This document shows, piece after piece, positions 1-12,800 of a stretch of 64,000 nt of DNA (positions are counted from its first letter, which is position 1; every line of letters starts with the position of its first letter). The position numbers and the translations under genes are program-made. Under the pieces are notes generated by a model. It searched no databases. It was not told the DNA's origin and saw nothing but the letters and a program-made list of their open reading frames with translations. This DNA comes from Rallus limicola (taxonomy: Eukaryota; Chordata; Aves; Gruiformes; Rallidae): NCBI GenBank assembly GCA_022605955.1, contig JAKCOZ010000008.1:7814001-7878000 (forward strand). The letters are read 5' to 3'.

Positions 1-809
1 CAAGATTTTCCTCCTTAGTGCAAAAAATACCAAGATACAGAATCTCATCTTTTACTTGATCTCCCATTAAAAAAAGAAAAAGTCAAACTCACTTTGTTTT
101 GAATGCGACTGACCTTTGCCATTTTACTGTAAGGTCTCAGCATGTGGCCAAAAGCAGACAGCAGTACGTGCTGGCACCATGTTCTAAGTCTAAAACCAAA
201 GTACCTTGAGGTCTTGAGCCCCCTGTAAAATGCTGAAAATTCCAGATTTCCTCCTCACCTTGCCCATCTCTGGTGCCAGCATTCCCAAGGAACCCCAGAA
301 GGCACATGGGTTTGTATGACTTGTTTGAGTGTGTGACAATCTCATGGTATGGCTGAAACTCCCGTTCATCATTGGCAACCTGCTGGAACCAAATTTCTGT
401 CCACCCCCAATAAGCCCAGACTGGAACATCCCCACGTGAGAGTGGGCACTGCCTGCGCCGTGTGTGCCGTGAGGCAATGGTGACTAGGTGCAGATGGGTA
501 GGGAATAAGGATCTGAGAAGCTGCCCCATGCTCGTCTCCTCTCTGCAGCAGCTCAGCTAGACATGAATTATTGATAGGAGGCAGCCTGCCCTTCCATGGT
601 GATCCACATCCATCCTCGGTGGCTGGTTCTGGTGGTAACCTGCCCTCTCCATTTCCTCTTGTTCTGAGCTAAATGCCACAATTCCCATGCAGGGAGGGAA
701 AGGCAGGGAGTATCCTTTATCTTGGCACTGTGCTTCAATCCTTTTCTTCTAAAGGAAGTGGTGATCAGCTGTAGAGACTTAGGTTGGGGTTTTTTTTCCT
801 TACCTGCAG
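1..809 (+). other. ESYT3: ESYT3 intron (left edge), no exon recognised
   Basis: I read this stretch on both strands for the SMP-domain exons that should precede the one at 810 and found none. The open frames here have no family resemblance and no paired splice sites. It is most simply the intron upstream of the first visible ESYT3 exon; the remaining 5' exons (hairpin membrane anchor and most of SMP) should lie to the left of the window. Confidence 0.6.
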
Positions 810-3800
810 TGTAATGTCCGACTCGCTAATTCAAGACCTCATTGCTGCACGGCTGGTTCTACCAAACAGGATCACAGTGCCTCTGAAGAAGAACATTAAC
901 ATTGCCCACTTGAGGTTCCCTGTCCCGCATGTGAGTGTTTTGTTTTTTCGGGGTTGGGGTTTCTTTTGGTGCTTCCAGTTCTTTCCACGTGGTTTGTAGG
1001 CTTTCTGTGGGCAATGTTTCAGAAATATAATAGCAAATGTTGGATAGTTCAGAACTGGGGGTTCCCAGCCTCTATGCATAGCATAAAATGTCTGTCTAGG
1101 TGCTGGGCTCATATACCAATTTAAACCTTTAGTCTCATTTGAGAATACCAGATCTTCAGCAGGTAAAGGAGCAATGAGTGTCAGGCTATTTTAATTTTTT
1201 TTACTAACGTTGTGAAGGAGTATAAATAAGGAGCTCAGAGGGTGTAATCTCTTAGTTAAAGAAAAAAAACTTAGGAAACCCCCCCACCCCAAATCTCCTA
1301 ACTGCTTGGCATATCTAGATCTTCAGTCTTCTTCATCTATCAACTACCTAATGCGCTGATTAATGAGGTAAATATAGATGAATGACAAAGAGATGTTCCC
1401 TATTGCAAACTTCTATCATCAAATTGAAATTGAGTGGCCACTCTGCAGTGAAGAACCTGCCAGTGGGTGCTCAGTTCCCCCTTCAGTCAGTGGGAATTGA
1501 TCTTTAATCTACACTTGATTTGACTGGGGCTGCAGTCCTGCGTGCATATGTATGCTTCTGATTTAAAAATAAATTGCAGAGTATTTCCTCTGCAGTTATC
1601 TAGATTGGACTGTGTATCTGCTTAAGGTGTTTTTTTCTCTCTAGGTAAATGGTTGAAGAAGTGTTTTAATGCAGCTGTCACTGGAAATATACTGCATCAA
1701 AACACGTGTCTTTGCAAACCTGTCACGGTGACTACCCTCGCTGCCTGAAATAACTGGGTTTAGGAGGTGGCATATTGTAATTAGCCAACAATCGCATTTT
1801 CATGACCAATTTTGTATCTTATTTTATTCAGGGAGTAATAAGGGTTCATCTGCTAGAAGCTGAAAACCTTGTCCAGAAAGACAGCTTCCTTGGTGCAATC
1901 AGGGGGAAGTCTGACCCGTATGCCCTCCTTCGCGTCGGCACGGTGCAGTATCGAAGCAAGACAGTTTCCAGAGATCTCAATCCCATTTGGAACGAGACAT
2001 TTGAGGTACTGAATCTTTTGATCTTTCCATCTGTAGGATGTGCAGCCGTTTACATCCCTGTGCTTGGAGAACCTTCTCTGCACTGGAGCAGGTGGACTTC
2101 CTTGGACTGATTGAGGCGTTTTTGTCCCTTAAACAAGTTCAAATTTACATTGCAAACTTGAAATGTCATTTGGGTTGATCTGATTTACATATGTGGGTTT
2201 TTGGAGGAGGTGCAAAGCACTGCTTTAAATATCAATCAGTGCAGCTGCACTGTGCTCTAGCATTGATTCCTCTCTGCTTATTAGGGATACCAGTTTGAGG
2301 GGTTTAGCTTGTAGTTCAAAGCCAAGCAAACTGGTTTGGAAATATTTTCACCTCTAATCGATTGTATTTGTTATGAAGTTACCCACAAACCAGCAGGGAA
2401 TGTCCTCAGTGTGCTGTACAGCTCTGAAGTGTCATTTTCTTGTCCACAGCCTGAGCCTACGTGATCCAATGTAAAAGCTTTTTATTTTTAATCAACACAT
2501 TTTTCTCCTCCAGTTTGTTGTTCATGAAGTGCCTGGTCAGGACTTAGAAGTGGACTTGTACGATGAAGATCCAGATAAAGATGACTTTATGGGCAGGTAA
2601 ATTGGCATGACCCTTGCTCGGGGTCCGGTAGCCTCTGCAACAGGACACCCAGGTTATTCATACTGGAAATTTAATATCAAAGGAATCTACATCCTATCTA
2701 CACCCTTTGTCCAGCTACTGGTACCAGTTATTGGTTCCAAGTGCAGCTAACTTTGACCAAGGAATAAGACGGTCACAGACCTGTTCAGGGAATCCTAAGA
2801 AGTTGTTAGAGGTGATGGTTATTATACAATTTAAGATTTTGATTTCAATTGTATTTTAGTTGTGGAAGTATTTTGAGAGGGACAGGTCAGCAGTGTGTGT
2901 TCCAGCCCCCACACACCTGGGTAACGTGTGGAAGTTGTTCAGAACAGATGTAAGAGTGGGCTTTTCTGGTGGTGGGTTCTTCTCTCCACCCGTGCTGTAT
3001 GCTGAAATGCTCACTGACAAGTTTGCTTTTTGTCTTTCAGCTTGCTTATAAGCCTAGTGGATGTAATGAATGACAGAGCTGTTGATGAGGTAAAGATCCC
3101 AGCTTGCTTCTAAATGTGTTTGGTGGCATTTCCTTACACGTACTCAGCGGTGCCCTCCCTCCACTACTACAATGTTTCCGTGTGCTTAAAGCTCCCTTGC
3201 ACACTTGTGCTGTGGTACTTGCACAGAAAGAAAATACCTTTGCTCAGAGAAACCTAAAGTAGCATTAGAGTAATATTTACAATCAAGCTGGCAACCTCAG
3301 ACAGCCCTGAGGTTACACTGAGCCAGCAGTGGGATAACGTTTGGTATGCACAGGGCAGAAGATGCCAACATGAGGCTTGTCCAAGGCTACAGATAAAGTT
3401 TGGCAGAACAATGATCAGATCTCATTGTGGTTCATCCTTTAACCCAGCACTCTGCAGACCTTACCAGGGTGCCAGTCTTGTGCTGCTGCAGGTTGGGAAT
3501 AGCTGTGTGCTTTGCATGTCTATGGGTGTCTTGTTTTGGATTGTTCTGGCCTGTGTTTCTAAGTCGATGGCTGTGCTACAACCTAAGTGTCAAAAATACA
3601 AGCTGAGGTGCTCAATGTGCAGTTCACATTGTCTGTTGCACATAAGTCTCAGGCTGCAACATATACAGAAAATTATTCTGCCTCACAGGTCTCTCCTCAC
3701 TCTTTGTTCTCTCCATTTAGTGGTTTCCCTTAAGTAAGACAACAAGTGGACACTTGCATTTAAAGCTGGAGTGGCTTTCACTAGTCAATGACCAAGAAAA

Positions 3801-6800
3801 TCTGCATGAGGTGAGTGTATTTACTTAAGGGACTCAGATACTCTGATCCCTGTCCAGCGATCAACAAAGGAGCATGTAAAATTAGGAACCCCAGGCAAGC
3901 TCATAGGAGTTTGTTTTGGTTTTGGGTTTTCTTTTGTGTCTGATGAAGTTTGTGTGTCATTTCCTCCACCACCTCTCCTGAAGAGGAAGGGCGTTTGCCT
4001 GCCCCAGGTCCCCTGGTAATTCAGGAGTAACTCAAATCTGGCAGGTCTTTTTGCTTGAATTAGCAGAACTTCATTTGACTCACTGCACAGTGGTGCCTCA
4101 CAGTTCTGTCCTTAGATAATTTTCCCCTTCCCTCTTCATCTAGGGTCTGTGTGGGACCCCTGTCTGTAACCCCTATCAGTCATAAAGAATTACCCAGCGC
4201 TGGTGCTCGGTAGGGCCGCAGTTCCCAGTGGTGTCTTACCCTTCCAGCAGAATTGCTTGGATGAAGCTCATCTCCAAGGGATGCTGTTTCCTCATAAGCA
4301 AAAGCATTTGAGTTCCACTGAAGGGAATAAAATTTGTCTCTGGGCTTTGTTCTGCTGATATGGGATCACTGATGTTGGTGTATGTGTTTGAGCATGCTTT
4401 TAGATATCTTGCTGCACTGGGGAATCCCACCAGTTCTGCACTGGAGAGATTGGAGAGCCTTAAGGCCAGTGTGGGACACAAGGAAATGGCCAGCCTCTTT
4501 TCAGTGGTCTGTGGGGACAGGACAAGGGGCAATGGCTGCAAGTTGGAGCACAGGAATTTCCACACCAATAGGTGGAAGAACTTTTACACAGTGAGGGTGA
4601 GGAATCCCTGGGACAGGCTGCCCAGGGGGGTGTGGAGTCTCCTTCTCTGGAGAGATTCAAGACCCACCGACCTGTCCGACCTGTCCTAGGGAACCTGCTA
4701 TGGCAGGGGGTTGGACCCAATGATCTCTGGAGGGCCCTTCCAACCCCCACAGTTCTGTGAGTCTGTGAATGGAAAAGCAGACACATCATCTAGTCTGCGT
4801 AAAACTGTGGTGCTGTCTTGGCTTGTGCTCCTCTAAATTGCAGGTTGTAGGAGAAAGGTGAAGAGCTGCTTAGCTTTCAGAAACTGCCCTTTGAATTTGT
4901 GTTGTACTTTCTATTGTCCTTGGTGGGTGATCATGGGTACCTCATGTTTTGTTTTATCTTCCCTGGCCTCTGCAGGACAAGAAGGGTCTGTCTACAGCTA
5001 TTCTGATAGTCTACTTGGACAGTGCCTTCAACCTTCCTGTGAGTACAGACAGCGTGCAGGCAGCCTTCACTCCTCACCTCCCAGCCCCGCCCCCCCCCCC
5101 CCTTTTTTTTTTTTTATAAAACCTGCAAATTAATTGTTTTTCACTACTCTCTTACCAATTCAGAAAAACCACTTTGAGTATTCGAATGGTGAATGTGGGG
5201 CAAAGAAGATCAAAAATAACAAATACCTCAAGGTAAAAATGATATTCTTCTCCCATACTTGCAGAACATCATTCAGGATTATGTGGTATCATAGCAACTG
5301 AAACTAGCTGTCCTTAAAAAGAAATAATCTCTTTGCTGTCAGAATCTAAGTGACCAGGGGTTCAAAATAGTCGATGACAAGCCCATCCCCTCCTGCCCCG
5401 GTGAAAGTCTAGGAGGTCCAAGAGGGAATGCAGCATGGAAATACTTGATTGTGTGTGTGGTTGTCTTTATTTTTGTTTCATACTTTGGACAGAGAGCTTC
5501 CAGACCTGGGACTGAGTCATGTCATCCTTTCTGCTGCTGCAGGGGTTCTTTCCATGCTGAGCTGTTGTAGCTTGAACTCCTGCATTGAGATGGGAAGAAT
5601 ATGCTTGTTTGGACCTTTCTGTCCATTGGAGACCTGACCACTAGATTCCTTCCCCCTCTGTCATCCATGCCTCCACTCTCTTTGCTTCTGTTTACTTTTT
5701 CCCCCACAAAATACTGCATTCTGCTCCTGTGATGTAAATGGTGGGTATAGGGAAGCTTGTTTCCCTCCCTTTTTTTCTTGAACAAGTTACAGACAGCCAC
5801 AGCTCTGAGCAAGGGATAAAGCTTCCCATTCTTTCTGACTAGCTCCCCTCCAAAACACAGCCTTTACAATTTATCAGAGCTATCAGCACTGTGATGCCCA
5901 TCACATTCAAAAACCCTTAATTCCAGATGTGTCTGTGTACAATGGTGTGCCAAGAGCAGATTCTCAGTCTCAACTTCTACAGCATTAGTGCAGAGAAGCA
6001 CGATGCCAGAGGCTTGTTAATTGCTTCTGGAAAGTAGATGTTACTTGAGGCCAAAGACTTGCTTCCAGCTGCTTTACAGCAAGACATGAAACTTGGAGAC
6101 CAGTTCTGGGAGTCCACTCTCAGGGCGACGGGGCCCTGGCACAGACTGCCCAGAGAAGCTGTGACTGCCCCCTCTCCAGCAGTGTTCAAGGCCAGGTTGG
6201 ATGGGGCTTTGGGAAGGCTGGGCTAGTTCAGAGTGTCCCTGCCCATGGTTTGGAGCTGGATGATCTTTGAGGTCCCTTCCAACCCAAACTCTTCTATGGT
6301 TCTATGAAAACTTTATTTTAAATGTGCATTCTTGGTGGTAGACTGTGCTTTCTGGTGTGCTGCACTCTTCAGACATCCTGCATCTGAAAACTTGTCAGGT
6401 TTCCAGCAATTTATATCACCTGAGAGTAGTGATTTGATACTGCTCCCTGTAAACCAGAACTTTGTCTATTTTTTTTCTGCTTTCTTTTTTTGTGTGTGTA
6501 TGCAATGGCAGAAGATGGAACGAGAACCTTCCTCCTTTGTCCTGCTCACTGTAGGAAACAAGACTCAGAAAAGCAAGGTGAGACTGTTTGACTCTTCTGG
6601 TTTCCTTAAATATTTTCTCTTTTATGAGTGAGTATCTCCTAGTAGTCCTTAGGAAGAGTAGGGATAATGAAGCTGAAGAGTTGTAGCTGCAGTGATAGCT
6701 GCAGAGGCTTCAGGTGGGGGCCAACCAGCATGTGGACAACTGTGTCACTGAGTTGCACTTGATTAGCTGGTGCCTAATTGCTGTACAGATGTGTGGTTTT

Positions 6801-9800
6801 GTTCTTGAGGTCATGTTGGCCAGGATACCCAAGTTCTGTGAGGGTTGAAGAGGAAAAAATGATAGGACTCCAATCTGGCTCATGCTTTCTCAGGGCAGCG
6901 TCATTTACATCAAACTGGCAGTTGTTCCCTCATCAGAGTCTCCTGGTTCCTGTGTTTCACAGACTTACTGAATCTTTTGTACCTTGACGAGATGTATCTG
7001 GGTCTCTTCCACTCCACTTTCAGTTCCTGTTTCATTATTTGATCTTTACTTTGCCTGATGAGTATAGGCAACAGCTGCCTCCTGCCCTCCCAGCAGCTGC
7101 TGTGGCTATTGCCCCCCAGCTGGCTGTGGATGAAGGTGGCCCGATATTCTTTTGGCCACACAACAAATAGGAATTAATCCTGAGGGCTACAGATCAGCAT
7201 ACAGGGCTAGCACCTAGTTCCTTTGTTCCTTCCACCTGCCCCATCCAGAAATTGGGTTCTGCTTGCATTTTTTTTTACCTTTTATGCTTCCCCTTTTCCT
7301 CACCTCATCACCTGCCTCTCCCAAGCTAGGTCCAGCTCCCAGCTTTCCCCTGCTCCTTTCCCCTTGCTGCCAGCACTCATGGTGTACGGAGCAGCCTCCA
7401 CCACAACCCCCCGTGGATGCTTTCTGAGCTCTTTCATCCTCAAAGCAGATGGTACTGAAGCTGTGCCCTCCTACCCTTCCCACAAGCTCCACACCCATCA
7501 AGCTGCCCCTCTATAGCTTTCCTACCTGTCCCCACTGCAGCTGTGGGAGCTGGCTGTGGGTGCCTGCGGGCTGGAAGCAGCGCTCTGGCCCTCCCTGGGT
7601 GATGGGGAGGGAGGGAGGGAAGGGTGCCTTGCTGCTGGTCCAAGCCAACTGCAGCTCACCAGACTTGTTCTTCAGCATTTCCACATCCCACAGAATGTGT
7701 TCTGGCTTTGCCAGAGACCTTGCTTCTGCACGCTTCTGACCTGGAAGTTTCACTCTCTCCATACAGTCGGGGTGTAGCATCACTGAATAAATCAAGGGGG
7801 TCACCGTGACCCTCTCTGGTGGCCAGTGACAGGATACTCTTTGCTGTTACAGAATGAGCTAATGAATATGCCATGATCTTCTTGTTGCAGACCTGCAATT
7901 TCAGCAAAGATCCCACGTGGGGCCAAGCTTTCACCTTCTTTGTCCACAGCGCTCAATCCCAGTCACTCCATGTTGAGGTGAGAGAAAAGCCTTTCCTTTG
8001 GAGCGAGTACATGTCTGTAGGAAGAAATCTCTTTCATGGCTGATGTGATTTCAGCACTGGTTGCTTCTGTGTGCTTGGAGTGGGGTCCTCCTCCTTAAAA
8101 GGTGGATGAAGCATGTGTTGGTGCACAGTTGAGTCTCTGTTAGGTGGTGCTGACACCTGCCTTTGTTGTAGGACTGTGTAATGCCTAATGCTGAGCTTAA
8201 AATGTGGGATGTTTCTAGCTGTGAAATACCAAGGAGGTTTTAGACAGGTCTGTGTGCAGTAAAGCCATGAATATTTTGCTGCCAGAAATCACAGCCTTCA
8301 TAATTCTCAAGCAGAGACCTTTCCCTTCACCTCAGTATCTCGCTGATGATGCAGCCCTTTGTCTCAGTGGGGTACATTGCAGTCACAGACAGTTCTTCAG
8401 CCGTTCCCTGGGCTACAGAAGTGGATTTGAACTTAAAAGGTGTATGGAGGCTAAATAGGCTGAACAACCTATTACCTAAGAAACTTGTAAAGGTGTAGAC
8501 CAGTTGTCACCCCAGCTGCCTGGGACGTTTTCCCCAAAGCCAGTAAGGAAAGTCAAATAAATCCCAGGGCCCAGTTTTATTGCTAAGGCAGTTTCTTCTC
8601 TGCATAGTTAGAGATGGGATTTCTCCTGCAAACATCCGGATTTGTTACACTCTGGCAGCACCCATTTGGAAGTGACGCTACTTGATAGTACATCCAGAAG
8701 TAAATAATCTAATTTTGGTGTCTGTCTGAAACTCCTCTCTGCTCTGCTGTTCCCACTGGTATGCTTTCCAGTTTCCCATCTAATAAAAACCTTTTCTACC
8801 TCCCTCTTCCCACCCACCCTCCCCCCCAGATAAAAGACAAGGATCGGGATAGTGCCCTGGGAACATCAGTGGTATGTCTCTCCCACTTACTGAAGGACCC
8901 GGACATGACTTTGGATCAGAGATTTCAGCTGGATCATTCCAGTTCAGACAGCTTCATTAAGATGAAACTTGTGCTGCGGGTAAGCTGTTCTTTGCCATCT
9001 TCACTCAGCTTCCCCAGCAGAAGCATCCAGTTCTTACTGGGCAAAAGAGATGAGAGGTGTGTGTGGAGAAAGGCAGCTTTGCTTCAGATGAGTAGGAAGT
9101 AGAAGTGTGATGAGGTCTTTAAGTGCAATTAAGAGCAGGTGGTGGAGCTGAGAGGTATCCCTGGGGCTTCCCAAAGCTTAGTGCAGTGCCATTGCTGGGA
9201 ATCTTCTCATGACAATAAAGAATTGTACTGAGAAGATCTAAGCTGGGGAAATCCAAGCTGCTACACAGTAAGAAAGGCTGATGCTTAGGGATTGTTTTCT
9301 CATGGATCAGGGTTTAGACACTGTTCAAAACACACCCAGAAGGACAAGAGAAGCGAGCACCACAGCTAATCCCACAGGCGCCTCTCACCTCTAAGGGCAG
9401 ATTCCTGCTGTTAGAGTTTTGTGGTGAGAGTCCCCTCAGTGGTGCCAGTGTTAACCCCGGTGCTTGGGAAGCAGCGCTCATCTCTCTCTCCCTCGTCATG
9501 TATAGGCTTTGAATGTTGAAGAACCTGATCCACAAAGAGTCAAGGCTGGTGTCAGTGCCTCGAAGCAAGGTCCTGTGCCTGTCGTGGAGAAGGGTGGAAA
9601 CCAGCAAAAGTTTGGCTCCCCACCAAACCCAGACGTCTCAAAAGTACCTCATGTGAGCAAAGACTCTGCAGCGCTTGAATCCCTGCTGAGAAAGGACAGC
9701 AGAGACAACCTGGACACAAATGACAGCTCAGCAGCACCTGTACCAAGTGAAACTGTTGCTGGCCTTAATGAGGCAGAGCATGAGCAAAATCCAGAGCATC

Positions 9801-12800
9801 GCCCGTCATCAGCGTTGCATACCAGAGCTGCAGTAGTGCCCACGTTGCCAGTGGTGCAGGAACTGAGGCTTGCACCCAGCATCACATCACTGGGTTCTCT
9901 GCCTTCTTCTTGCTTTGAATTAAGTAGCAGTAATCTGGACCTTCATAAGTAGGTGGCTCTTCCAGCTGAATTGCTCTTTTCTTGGGAAGGTTTAGGTTTT
10001 GTAGATTGCTGTTGCATGCAGTTGAATTCAAGGCTGCTAAGTCATTTGGAGTTTTGGGTCTCAAATCACCTTATGTAGAATTGGCTGAAGTATTCCAGTC
10101 AGCAGCACAGTAAATGAGAGGGTCACTGTCAGATCAGGTGCAAAGTGAAAGCGTTTCCTTAGGCTCTTCTAAGAGGTGCTCCACGTGTCGGCTTGATGTT
10201 GTTTAGGAGCCTCTCACACAGAATATCCTGGGACCCGTGACACTCCTGATGTTAGCATTAGGGTGTTTAAAATCTGAATGTCCCACTCCTGTAACAACAT
10301 AACCCCCTGATAAGTGTATCTGGCTGCTAAAAGCTTTGGATGCTGTGTTTCATCCAACACATTTCAGGACTGATAATGCTGTGAACAGTTTTTGTGGGTA
10401 GGTGTGCTTGTCTGTGTGTCCTTCCCACGGCACAACGTGGGAGGCTGCAGGCAACGTGCTCTGTCAAGGAGGATGGAGAGCCGGATCTGCTCTCCTGGGG
10501 CACAGAATGGTGCACGTAGAATCCTTCTTGTACTGAAGGAGCACAAAGGTCCATCTTCTGATGGGAGCATACAAACAGGAGGGGAATCAACTTTTTAAAA
10601 GGGTAGATAATGGCAGGACAAGGGGGAATGGACTAAAGCTAAAGGAAGGAAGGTTTAAATTAGATATTAGGGGGAAATTTTTCACAGAGAGAGTAGTGAG
10701 GTGCTGGAACAGGCTGCCCAGAGAGGTGGTGGATGCCCCATCCCTGGAGGTGTTCAAGGCCAGGTTGGATGGGGCTTTGGGCAACCTTGTGTAGATCCGG
10801 CCTGAGGTTGGTGTCCCTGCCTCTGGCAGGGGGGTTGGAGCTCTATGGTCCTTGGGGTCCCTTCCAACCCAGACCATTCTGTGATTCTGTGACTCAGGTG
10901 ATGCTTAGGAGATGATGTCTGTCATGAGGGCATCAACCTGAATGTCAAACCCAGCTGCAGCTGTTCAGTCTGGTACTTCTGGCTGGGCAAATTCTTTAGC
11001 TCTACCCAGGTCCTCATTCAAACCATTCTAAGCTGTTTTTAAGCAATGCTTTGGATTCAGAACCACTTTTGCATCTTGTTCTTCAAGGTCCCATTTAGCA
11101 TACACAGACATCCGTGAAGGAGCTGTGTAACCCACTAACCTGCTCCACCTACAGCAGGGCACTTGGGTGCATTTTTGCCCACGGATGCTGTGGGACTGAA
11201 GTGGAGTCCCTGTCCAGAGGGCTGGCTGGGCAGCACCAGCACTAATGGGAATGTTGCTCCTGGGGAGCTTCTCTGATCCAGCTGCTTTCTAGTTTGCACA
11301 CCTTAGGGTACCAGGAAGAGGAGTAATGCCTTGAAAGTTGGTTTTACTTGGAAACATCTCCAGGTTCTGAAACTGGCGTCCTGTTTTGTGCTGTGGGGTC
11401 TGTGTGTGTGGTCTGTTAGACAGCTGTGTTTAACAGCTTTGACTGTGCAACTGTCTTGCAGTGGGACCGAAATGCCTCTGGGAGAGATTCAGCTCACGGT
11501 GCGGTACGCTTCCGTACGGCAGAGCCTCGTCGTGCTGGTGAACGGCTGCAGGTGAGGCTGATGTTTGCTTGCATCTTGCTGTGAAGGGGAGACTGAGAGG
11601 GGATCTGATTAATGCTTATAAATACCTAGAGGGTGAGTGTCCAGAGGATGGGGCCAGACTGTCTTTGGTGGTGCCCAGTGACAGGACAAGGGGCAATGGA
11701 CACAAACTGGAACACAGGAAGTTCTGCCTCAATCTGAGGAAAAACTTTTTCACTCTGAAGGTGACAGCCCTGGGACAGGCTGCCCAGAGAGGGTGTGGAG
11801 TCTCCTTCTCTGGAGAGATTCAAGACCTGTCTGGACACAATCCTGTGCAACATGCTCTGTGTGATCCTGCTCTAGCAGGGGGGTGGGACTGGAGGGTCTC
11901 CAGAGGTCCCTTCCAACCTCAACCATTCTGGGATTCTGTGCCTCTGTGGAAGGGGAGGAGCACTCTGAGCCTGTGTCATTGAGCTGGAGCAGGCCCATGC
12001 ACAGCAAAAGCTGCCCAGCCAAGATGCCATAGCGCTGGCTGCCTTCGACCTGGGCAGCACGACTGAACCCAGGTCGGTGAGACAGTGGCACATCTGTGAG
12101 AGTGGCCAGCAAGCCGTGCTCTCTGCAGTGGAGGTACTGTGTCAGAACTTCTGAACAGCATCGACAGCTGATGTGTGTCTTGGGATGTTGCAATGGGCGT
12201 CATGGCAAGCAATGACACCTGTGACTGAATTTGTCAGTTTTAATTCAGGAACCCCAATAAGTGGCCACACACTCAGTACTGAAAATTTTGTTTAACTTTA
12301 CATCCTTAAAGTTATTTGTTTGCATTGCATCTCCCAAGAAAAATGTTTTTGGCCCGTGATCCCATGAAGGGTTTGTCTGATCTTGAGAGGCAAGGTGTTA
12401 AAGCACACAGCAGGAGAACCTGCCTTGCTTGTCAATGCTGTATTTCTTTTAACAGAAACTTAGTTCCCTCTTCCAATCGTGGAGTGGATCCGTATGTCCG
12501 TATCTACCTGCTTCCAGATAGAAGATGGGCAAGCAGGAAGAAGACATCTGTTAAGAAAAAAACTCTGAATCCCCAATACGATGAGAAGTAAGAAAATGTT
12601 AAGGATGATTGTTGCTGAAATAGTTACCATCTCTGTGTAATGACAGGCTTACACAGGGTGTGCTCCTGTTGGCCTGAGGGGTTGTCTCCTGTGAATGCAG
12701 GTCTTCTGAAAGAAAAAACAAAATGAAAACAGCACTTTGAACTGTGATTTGCAAGTCCTTAGGGTTGGCCTTTCTCTGCCTACTTCTGTGTGCTTCTTTG

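Noticed and set aside
137..529. 130-aa open frame on the minus strand near the left edge
   Set aside because: No family resemblance, no splice or promoter context, and it lies in an ESYT3 intron.
7214..7934. Nest of overlapping 60-97 aa frames on both strands
   Set aside because: GC-moderate, stop-poor intron sequence; none shows conserved motifs. Only the ESYT3 exon 7891-7977 inside it is real.
10561..10794. 77-aa plus-strand frame ending in [12 protein letters not shown], with similar frames at 4360, 6038, 11569 and 23365
   Set aside because: These are translations of CR1 LINE 3' ends, not host genes.
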